Assembly: GCA_009692395.1 (NCBI GenBank)
Contig: SHZG01000047.1
Coordinates: 1 to 12,368, forward strand
Source: Methylococcales bacterium
GTDB lineage: Bacteria > Pseudomonadota > Gammaproteobacteria > Methylococcales > Methylomonadaceae
DNA: 12,368 bases
Reading direction: 5' to 3'
Shown here: positions 6,257 to 12,368 of the stretch, in pieces
How positions within the stretch are numbered: the first letter of the stretch is position 1
Layout: every line of letters begins with the position of its first letter
Position numbers and translations under genes: made by a program
Notes under the pieces: model-generated
Told to the model about the DNA's origin: nothing
Seen by the model: only the letters and a program-made list of their open reading frames with translations
Database searches by the model: none

Positions 6257-7030
6257 ATGCTTCGTCATTTCCCCCACGTTAATACCCTTTACCCCCATAA
6301 AAAACGGGATTATTTTATTGCCGCGTTCACCTTTTTTTGTGTCGCTGTATGCTTAGTCAGTGATGCCAATGGCAGTCTAGCAAAACAATATGCACTCGGT
6401 GCGTGTGGTTGGATTTTTTTAATTTGCTTATTACACGGTGAAAATAAAGAAGTCCGTATGCAGGTTGTTATTGCGATTATGTTCGCTACGGTGGGTGAAC
6501 ATTTCGCTTCACCCTTTATGGGCGGCTATACCTACCGTTTTCACAATGTGCCTTTTTATGTTCCCCCTGGTCACGGCATGGTGTATTTAACAGCGGTGAC
6601 ATTGGCGCGGTCAGGCTTATTCTTACGCCATGCCAGAGCTATTGCTACGTTGGTCGTCATCGTCTGTGGTTTATGGTCGCTGTGGGGAATTAGTGGCTAC
6701 GCGGCGCAAGGTGATTCAGTGGGTGCGTTATTGTTTTGCGTATTTTTGGGTTATTTATTTAAGGGTCGCTCGCCGATGGTGTACTTAGCGGCTTTTTTTA
6801 TCACCACTTGGTTAGAACTTATCGGCACGGAAGTAGGCACTTGGAAATGGGCAGCGATTGATCCTGTTCTCAATTTACCACAAGGAAATCCACCCAGCGG
6901 CGTGGCGGCGTGGTATTGTTTAGTCGATGCGGTTGCCATCGGCGGAGCTGCGCCGCTATTAAAAAAAATTCAGCAAACTAAAGATAGATTTGAGCGTAAA
7001 AATGCCCATCAAGGCATAGAAAATAAGTGA
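6257..7030 (+). CDS. Uncharacterised multipass inner-membrane protein
   Basis: The family is not recognised. From ATG 6257 (preceded by CAGAGA) the protein has 257 residues. In-frame TTG codons at 6224, 6251 and 6254 are possible but less likely, since 6224 overlaps yqaA. About six or seven hydrophobic segments are visible (roughly 20-35, 45-60, 68-83, 108-122, 128-146, 155-168, 174-190), with a polar C-terminus (KKIQQTKDRFERKNAHQG). Two related blocks stand out: residues 80-111 with GEHFASPFMGGYTY and VPPGHGMVYL, and residues 185-224 with WLELIGTEVGTWKW and NPPSGVAAWYCL. Each has Glu, then an aromatic-x-aromatic, then Pro-Pro and Gly. The layout faintly recalls CruF-type carotenoid hydratases (DUF422), without enough evidence to name it. 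It lies between yqaA and a SulP transporter on the same strand. Confidence 0.7.
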   Translation: MLRHFPHVNTLYPHKKRDYFIAAFTFFCVAVCLVSDANGSLAKQYALGACGWIFLICLLHGENKEVRMQVVIAIMFATVGEHFASPFMGGYTYRFHNVPFYVPPGHGMVYLTAVTLARSGLFLRHARAIATLVVIVCGLWSLWGISGYAAQGDSVGALLFCVFLGYLFKGRSPMVYLAAFFITTWLELIGTEVGTWKWAAIDPVLNLPQGNPPSGVAAWYCLVDAVAIGGAAPLLKKIQQTKDRFERKNAHQGIENK

Positions 7031-7103
7031 GCAGGTCTTAGCGCGGTTGACCCCCAGTGACTTGTTTATTTTTCACGAAGGACTTTACGATAGGACTATT
7101 GTG

Positions 7104-9290
7104 ATGAACCGACATTTTATAAACGAGTTTTGGGGCGGCTTAGCCGCTATGTTAGTGGTCTTACCGTCTTCTATTGCGTTTGGCGTGCTGGTATTTTCAG
7201 CCATCTCGCCGCAATTAGTCGGTGAAGGGGCTTTTGTTGGCATGATGGGCGCGGCTGTTTTAGGCTTGGTTGCTCCCTTAGTGGGTCGAACGCCCGCGTT
7301 AATTACCGCGCCGTGCGCCCCTGCTGCGGCTATTTTGTCGGCGCTGGCGGTGGATTTACTCAGGCAAGGCATTGCCATTGAGCGTATTTCTGGGCTACTC
7401 GCCTTAACCGCACTGTTAGCCGCCTTATTACAAGTGCTTTATGGCTTGTTAAAAGGTGGACAACTCATCAAATACATTCCTTTTCCCGTCGTTAGTGGTT
7501 ATTTATCAGGTGTCAGTTTGATTATTGCCGTCGGACAACTGCCAAAATTACTCGGCTTACCAAAAGGCATGGCACTCACTCAGGGCTTACTATCGCTTAA
7601 GTTATGGCAATGGCAAGGCATTGTGGTCGGTTTGGTAACCATGACCGTGATGTGTCTGTCGCCCCGATTGACGAAAAAAATTCCTGCCACCATTATGGGT
7701 TTAAGCGCGGGTATTCTCAGCTATTTCGCCCTTGGTTTATGGATGCCTGAGTTATTATCACTGGATGCCAATTCGCTAGTGGTCGGAGCTATTCCTAAAG
7801 GGGTTTCTTTCTTAGACACCGTTAAAGGACGCTTTATCTCCATCACGGACATTCATACCTCTGACTTAAATATAGTCGTGCATTCAGCAGTTGCCTTATC
7901 TGCACTGCTGTCTATTGATACGCTTAAAACCTGCGTAATACTGGATTCTCTGACTAAAAATCGCCACGATTCCAACCGTGAATTATTAGGGCAGGGCTTA
8001 GCCAATCTCGCCGCTTTTATGACAGGGGGAATGTCAGGCGCAGGCACAATGGGCGCGACATTGGTGAATGTGAGCAGTGGGGGACGCAAGCCTTTATCGG
8101 GTTTTATTGAAGGTGGGCTAGTGCTGCTAGTCATATTGATGTTATCGCCATTAATTGCGTGGGTGCCGATTAGTGCGTTAGCGGGGATTTTATTACTGGT
8201 TGCTTTTCGTATTTTTGATTGGAAAGCCTTTCGGTTACTGAAAAACAAGGAAACTCGTTTTGATTTTGCGGTGATTGCCGCTGTGGTCATTGTTGCTGAA
8301 AGCGTTGGCTTGATTGCGGCGGCAGGAACAGGTATTTGGCTTGCCATTTTCTTGTTTATTCGCGATCAACTTCGTAGTTCGGTATTACGGCGGCGGGCAA
8401 CATTAAAAGATGTATCATCCAAAACTTATCGCCTTGAATCAGAAGAGGTTCTTTTGCAACAACACGGTGACGAAGCAGCCGTCATTGATTTACAAGGTAA
8501 TTTATTTTTTGGCACGACCGATTATTTATTTACTCAATTAGAAACCGATTTACGCACGCAAAAATTGCTGTTGTTTGATATGCGCCGTGTACAGTCTCTG
8601 GACTACACGGCAACCCATTTATTTACCCTGATGCACGACAGACTAAAAGAGCATGGCGGCAGTTTGTTATTTAGTGGAATGCCGTCTAGTTTACTGGGTG
8701 GACAAAACTTGCAACGTTATATGACGAATGTTGGTTTATTGAATGATGACGGTATTCACATCTTTGAAACCCGCGATGAAGGCATAGAATGGATGGAAAA
8801 TCGCATTCTCCATGCGTGGGGTTGGACTGAAAAACCCGATGAACTGGCATTCGAGCTTGATGATATTGAAGTGCTACACAATATGGATGAGACCACACTT
8901 AATGCCTTGCGCGAATGCGCCTATCAACGCACAGTTCATGCGGGTGAGACTGTCTTTTCAGTGGGTGATGACGGCGATGAACTTTTTCTAATTCGGCGTG
9001 GCACGGTGCGAATTCTATTACCGCTAAAAAGCGGTAAATATCATCATGTCGCGACCTTCTCGCGTGGCGATTATTTTGGTGAAATGGGGTTTATTGATTA
9101 CCAGCAACGGTCTGCTGATGCAGTTGCCAAAACTGATTGTGAACTTTATGTATTATCGAGAAAAAAGTTTAACATTCGAGTTTATGACAATGCAGTGCTA
9201 GGTGCGCGAGTTTTCGCCCGTATCGCTAAAGCAATTTCCTCGCGTTTACGGCAAACTGACAGTGAACTTTCTGCGTTAGAAGAGCGTTAA
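7104..9290 (+). CDS. SulP (SLC26) anion transporter fused to STAS and cyclic-nucleotide-binding domains
   Basis: The start chosen is ATG 7104 with AGGA at 7092-7095, giving 728 residues beginning MNRHFINEFWGGLAAMLVVLPSSIAFGV. GTG 7101 is nearly as good; the in-frame TTG at 7047 adds a poorly supported tail. The membrane domain covers about 1-420 and holds the family signatures ALITAPCAPAAAILSAL and IPFPVVSGYLSGV, plus GMSGAGTMGATLVNVSSGG. A STAS domain (about 455-560; AVIDLQGNLFFGT, then LLLFDMRRVQSLDYTATHLF) is followed by a CRP-like cyclic-nucleotide domain (about 595-715). The last keeps its phosphate-binding cassette: FGEMGFIDYQQRSADAVA, with Glu and the Arg-Ser pair. SulP proteins carry sulfate, bicarbonate or other anions; the substrate cannot be read from sequence. 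The fused nucleotide domain suggests direct gating by cAMP or cGMP. It ends at a hairpin shared with convergent cmoB. Confidence 0.88.
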   Translation: MNRHFINEFWGGLAAMLVVLPSSIAFGVLVFSAISPQLVGEGAFVGMMGAAVLGLVAPLVGRTPALITAPCAPAAAILSALAVDLLRQGIAIERISGLLALTALLAALLQVLYGLLKGGQLIKYIPFPVVSGYLSGVSLIIAVGQLPKLLGLPKGMALTQGLLSLKLWQWQGIVVGLVTMTVMCLSPRLTKKIPATIMGLSAGILSYFALGLWMPELLSLDANSLVVGAIPKGVSFLDTVKGRFISITDIHTSDLNIVVHSAVALSALLSIDTLKTCVILDSLTKNRHDSNRELLGQGLANLAAFMTGGMSGAGTMGATLVNVSSGGRKPLSGFIEGGLVLLVILMLSPLIAWVPISALAGILLLVAFRIFDWKAFRLLKNKETRFDFAVIAAVVIVAESVGLIAAAGTGIWLAIFLFIRDQLRSSVLRRRATLKDVSSKTYRLESEEVLLQQHGDEAAVIDLQGNLFFGTTDYLFTQLETDLRTQKLLLFDMRRVQSLDYTATHLFTLMHDRLKEHGGSLLFSGMPSSLLGGQNLQRYMTNVGLLNDDGIHIFETRDEGIEWMENRILHAWGWTEKPDELAFELDDIEVLHNMDETTLNALRECAYQRTVHAGETVFSVGDDGDELFLIRRGTVRILLPLKSGKYHHVATFSRGDYFGEMGFIDYQQRSADAVAKTDCELYVLSRKKFNIRVYDNAVLGARVFARIAKAISSRLRQTDSELSALEER

Positions 9291-9303
9291 TGTTCCAGCT
9301 TGT

Positions 9304-9325
9304 GGGCGCGAATTTATTCGCGCCC
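9304..9325. terminator. Hairpin between convergent SulP gene and cmoB
   Basis: GGGCGCGAA (9304-9312) and TTCGCGCCC (9317-9325) form a perfect nine-pair stem with a TTTA loop. It lies 13 bases after the SulP gene stop and 28 bases beyond the cmoB stop. There is no T run on the plus side, so it may act as a weak bidirectional terminator or a 3' end stabiliser. Confidence 0.6.
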
Positions 9326-9353
9326 ATGCGGATTAAATCAGCACTATAAGCGG

Positions 9354-10325
9354 TTAGACATTAGCCATAAAAATTGCACGTTTCGGAGCGGGTAAGCCTT
9401 CACAAGTCAGATGTGGATTATCTGGATGCAGGAAATCTTGTAGGGAATGAAACTGCATCCATTCCGTGCTACGTTGCTCTTCAATACTGGTGGTCGTGAC
9501 ATCGATTAAGCGCACATTTTTAAAACCACAGCGTTTTAGCCAACTCATTAACGTATCACAACTGGGAAAAAACCAAACATTACGCATTTTGGCGTAACGG
9601 TGCTCAGGCAATAAGACTTCACCTAAACCACCCTCAATAACCAAAGTTTCTAATACTAATTCCCCACCTTGTTGCAAACAGCCTTTTAGCTCTAACAGAT
9701 GGTCGATAGGTGAGCGGCGATGATATAACACGCCCATTGAAAACACCGTATCAAAGGCGTGTAAATTGCTGGGTACGTCTTCTATCCCTAGCGGTAGCAC
9801 ATCAATAGGCGCGTCACCGTAGAGTTTTTTAATCAGTTGAAATTGCATCACACTGAGCAGCGTAGGATCAATGCCAATCACTCTTTTTGCACCCGCACCT
9901 AACACGCGCCATGCATGATAGCCATTACTACAACCAACATCTAATACGAGCCGATGCTCCAGCGGTGCAAGGTGCTGTTTTAACCGATTCCATTTCCAAT
10001 CAGAACGCCACTCGGTGTCGATATGAATGCCGAATAATTGATACGGGCCTTTACGCCACGGATGCAATGCTCTAAAGCAGTGTTCGAGTTGGTTTGTTTC
10101 GTCCACGCTTAAATCTGCCACGCAACCGATTTGCACCGCATCGTTGTCTAACAAGCGTTGTGAGGGCGTGAGTTCAGGGAGTTGATTGATGTGTGTTTGC
10201 CAGCGAACCAAATCACCATGCTGGGCAGTATCAAAAGCGCGTGTGAGTTGTGCGGGTAATAACGCAACCCACGCATCGGCGTTTGCGGCGAGTAGCGCGT
10301 CATATAAATCTTGATAATCGAACAT
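9354..10325 (-). CDS. cmoB: tRNA U34 carboxymethyltransferase CmoB
   Basis: CmoB uses carboxy-S-adenosylmethionine to turn 5-hydroxyuridine at tRNA position 34 into 5-carboxymethoxyuridine, which broadens wobble decoding. Starting at ATG 10325 gives 323 residues, exactly the E. coli length, beginning MFDYQDLYDAL. An upstream in-frame TTG (10355) runs into the terminator stem and is rejected. Key parts are HPWRKGPYQLFGIHIDTEWRSDWKW (88-112, Lys92), the Rossmann motif LDVGCSNGYHAWR (128-140), the acidic GIDP (151-154), SMGVLYHRRSP (196-206, Tyr201) and PAPKRA with Arg316. Lys92, Tyr201 and Arg316 correspond to the ligand-binding residues Lys91, Tyr200 and Arg315 of E. coli. No strong ribosome binding site is visible. 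CmoA, which makes the cofactor, is not adjacent, unlike in E. coli. Confidence 0.95.
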   Translation of the reverse strand: MFDYQDLYDALLAANADAWVALLPAQLTRAFDTAQHGDLVRWQTHINQLPELTPSQRLLDNDAVQIGCVADLSVDETNQLEHCFRALHPWRKGPYQLFGIHIDTEWRSDWKWNRLKQHLAPLEHRLVLDVGCSNGYHAWRVLGAGAKRVIGIDPTLLSVMQFQLIKKLYGDAPIDVLPLGIEDVPSNLHAFDTVFSMGVLYHRRSPIDHLLELKGCLQQGGELVLETLVIEGGLGEVLLPEHRYAKMRNVWFFPSCDTLMSWLKRCGFKNVRLIDVTTTSIEEQRSTEWMQFHSLQDFLHPDNPHLTCEGLPAPKRAIFMANV

Positions 10326-10344
10326 TTGAAGAGAGTCTATGTAG

Positions 10345-10387
10345 CGCGAAAACAAAACGACCCTGTCACTAAGGTGACAGGGTCGTT
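10345..10387 (-). terminator. Intrinsic terminator downstream of mlaC
   Basis: AACGACCCTGTCAC (10356-10369) and GTGACAGGGTCGTT (10374-10387) make a perfect 14-pair stem with a four-base loop. Read on the minus strand, a T-rich run (TTTTGTTTT) follows directly. It separates mlaC from cmoB, whose start is 20 bases beyond, so cmoB must have a start of transcription in or after this hairpin, or rely on read-through. Confidence 0.9.
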
Positions 10388-10399
10388 AGTTATAACGTG

Positions 10400-10433
10400 A
10401 AAGGAATGGCGTTTAAATTACCGTCATTCCTTT
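10400..10433 (-). terminator. Second hairpin overlapping the mlaC stop codon
   Basis: AAAGGAATG (10400-10408) pairs with CATTCCTTT (10425-10433), with two further C-G pairs across a mismatch. It touches the mlaC stop at 10432-10434 and lies 12 bases from the 14-pair terminator. No T run follows on the minus strand, so it is more likely a transcript-end stabiliser than a terminator alone. Confidence 0.45.
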
Positions 10434-11070
10434 AAGAGTTTTTTGCTGTCGTCAGTGCCTCAGCATTGCGCTTAGCTAGCCCATCAATCACCGCAGATAA
10501 TGAACCTTTAGTTTCTACTTCATTGCTGAAAGTGGAGCGATAGTTAGTCACTAAACTCACGCCTTCAATCATAATGTCATAAGCCTTCCATTCACCATCA
10601 CTTAATGCCATGCGGTAATCTACGCCGATTGGGTGAATACCTGGTTGTAACACTTCGGTTTTAACGATGACTTTAGTCGCGCCTGCTTCCATTTCTAACG
10701 GCAAATAATGGACTGACCATTCTTTAAATTCAACGAAAGCGCGTGAATATGTTCTGATTAAGAGAATTTGAAACTCATGTTTAAAACGTTCTTGTTCCTC
10801 AGGTGTTGCTGTTTTCCACAGTTTTCCTAACACCAATGCTGAAATTTTATCAAAATCTGTATGCGGATAAATAGCAGTATTGACGAACGCCGTCACCTGT
10901 GAAAAATCTTTAACAAAATTTTTATCCTGCATTTTTTGTTGTAATTGATCCGAAGCCTCAGCGATTGCTTGTTGTGGTGCAGCCAATTCAGCCGCTGTCA
11001 CGCTAGCAAATGGCACCAATGCCAACAATATCGCAAACAATCCGAATAATGTAATGTGTTTAACTTTCAT
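10432..11070 (-). CDS. mlaC: MlaC/Ttg2D-family periplasmic phospholipid-binding protein
   Basis: MlaC-type proteins shuttle phospholipids across the periplasm between an outer-membrane partner and the MlaFEDB ABC complex. From ATG 11070, with AGAGGG at 11075-11080, the product has 212 residues: a signal peptide (1-27, FASVTAA), then a helical and sheet region with KDFSQVTAFVNTAIYPHTDFDKISALVLGKLWKTATPEEQERFKHEF (about 54-100) and the hallmark DIMIEGVSLVTNYRSTF (165-181). A longer frame from 11148 adds 26 residues before the signal peptide and is rejected. No mlaF, mlaE, mlaD or mlaB is adjacent, so this is either an orphan MlaC or the related hopanoid-linked HpnM, which sequence alone does not separate. 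It diverges from hemB and ends at a strong terminator. Confidence 0.85.
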   Translation of the reverse strand: MKVKHITLFGLFAILLALVPFASVTAAELAAPQQAIAEASDQLQQKMQDKNFVKDFSQVTAFVNTAIYPHTDFDKISALVLGKLWKTATPEEQERFKHEFQILLIRTYSRAFVEFKEWSVHYLPLEMEAGATKVIVKTEVLQPGIHPIGVDYRMALSDGEWKAYDIMIEGVSLVTNYRSTFSNEVETKGSLSAVIDGLAKRNAEALTTAKNS

Positions 11071-12208
<1,138 letters not shown>

Positions 12209-12245
12209 TGTGTAGAGCCATAGATACCGTCTTGATTAAATAAAA

Positions 12246-12368
12246 GCAAGCCATATTTATCCTGCATATTTGGGGTCAAAAGGCTTGCCTGATTTAAGAA
12301 CGCCAAAAGCAAGAGGAATGAGCTTATGCATGGCAGCGCAAACAATGGCTTTACCGTTCTTGCCATTG
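12246..12368 (-). mobile_element. IS110-family insertion sequence, 3' end (cut by right window edge)
   Basis: The transposase C-terminus defines it. The element end must fall between the hemB stop (12208) and the transposase stop (12257). A seven-base inverted repeat (GCAAGCC at 12246-12252, GGCTTGC at 12282-12288) straddles the stop. IS110-type elements usually lack terminal inverted repeats and target duplications, so the exact edge cannot be read here. Confidence 0.6.
12257..12368 (-). CDS. IS110-family transposase, C-terminal fragment (5' part missing)
   Basis: The minus-strand frame enters from the right edge and ends at TAA (12259-12257), leaving 36 residues: [21 protein letters not shown], then [15 protein letters not shown]. 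The pattern GK...A..AAM.KL......VLK.GKPFDP is the usual C-terminus of IS110/IS116/IS902 transposases, which combine a DEDD RuvC-like domain with a C-terminal Tnp domain containing a catalytic serine. Those catalytic parts lie outside the window, so activity cannot be judged. The family assignment rests on this short end only. Confidence 0.75.
   Translation of the reverse strand, partial: NGKNGKAIVCAAMHKLIPLAFGVLKSGKPFDPKYAG

Noticed and set aside
7853..8347. 164-codon open frame on the minus strand inside the SulP gene
   Set aside because: It is a shadow of a strongly supported membrane-domain coding region and shows no known domain.
10326..10355. TTG start extending CmoB by 10 residues
   Set aside because: It abuts the terminator stem, and the ATG at 10325 gives exactly the E. 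coli length and start.

Overview
The window looks like a piece of a gammaproteobacterial chromosome with moderate G+C. The protein sequences and gene order fit the Thiotrichales/Methylococcales side of the class (sulfur or methane oxidisers), but no marker gene here fixes the genus. The main evidence is the trmJ-cysE-iscR-iscS order known from Pseudomonas and Azotobacter, together with a gammaproteobacterial CmoB, YqaA, MlaC and a Pseudomonas-like magnesium-type HemB. Both edges are cut insertion sequences: an IS1-family insA on the left and the C-terminus of an IS110-family transposase on the right, both on the minus strand.

Layout. (1) 1 to about 330: end of an IS1-family element. (2) 424-3574: trmJ, cysE, iscR and a cysteine desulfurase, all on the plus strand. 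iscR has its own sigma70-type promoter, covered by a good match to a type 1 IscR operator. The rest of the usual isc operon (iscU, iscA, hscB, hscA, fdx) is absent. (3) 3575-4120: a 546-base gap without a credible gene, ending in a cluster of overlapping inverted repeats. (4) 4121-5749: a two-gene operon for exported, membrane-anchored proteins. The second is a cupredoxin with rusticyanin-like copper ligand spacing. The first is an uncharacterised periplasmic protein whose predicted mature N-terminus is a histidine. A strong intrinsic terminator follows. (5) 5812-9290: yqaA (DedA superfamily), an uncharacterised multipass membrane protein, and a SulP anion transporter fused to STAS and cyclic-nucleotide-binding domains. 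(6) 9354-11070, minus strand: cmoB, and a separate MlaC-type periplasmic lipid-binding protein ended by a near-textbook terminator. (7) 11201-12208, plus strand: hemB, divergent from mlaC, followed closely by the IS110 end.

How the genes work together. Region 2 links cysteine synthesis (CysE makes O-acetylserine) to sulfur mobilisation from cysteine (desulfurase), under an Fe-S-sensing regulator. Region 4 is probably a copper-protein module at the outer face of the inner membrane; it is the most interesting and least described part. Region 5 is a membrane-transport cluster. The rest is tRNA modification (trmJ, cmoB), lipid trafficking (mlaC) and heme synthesis (hemB) housekeeping.
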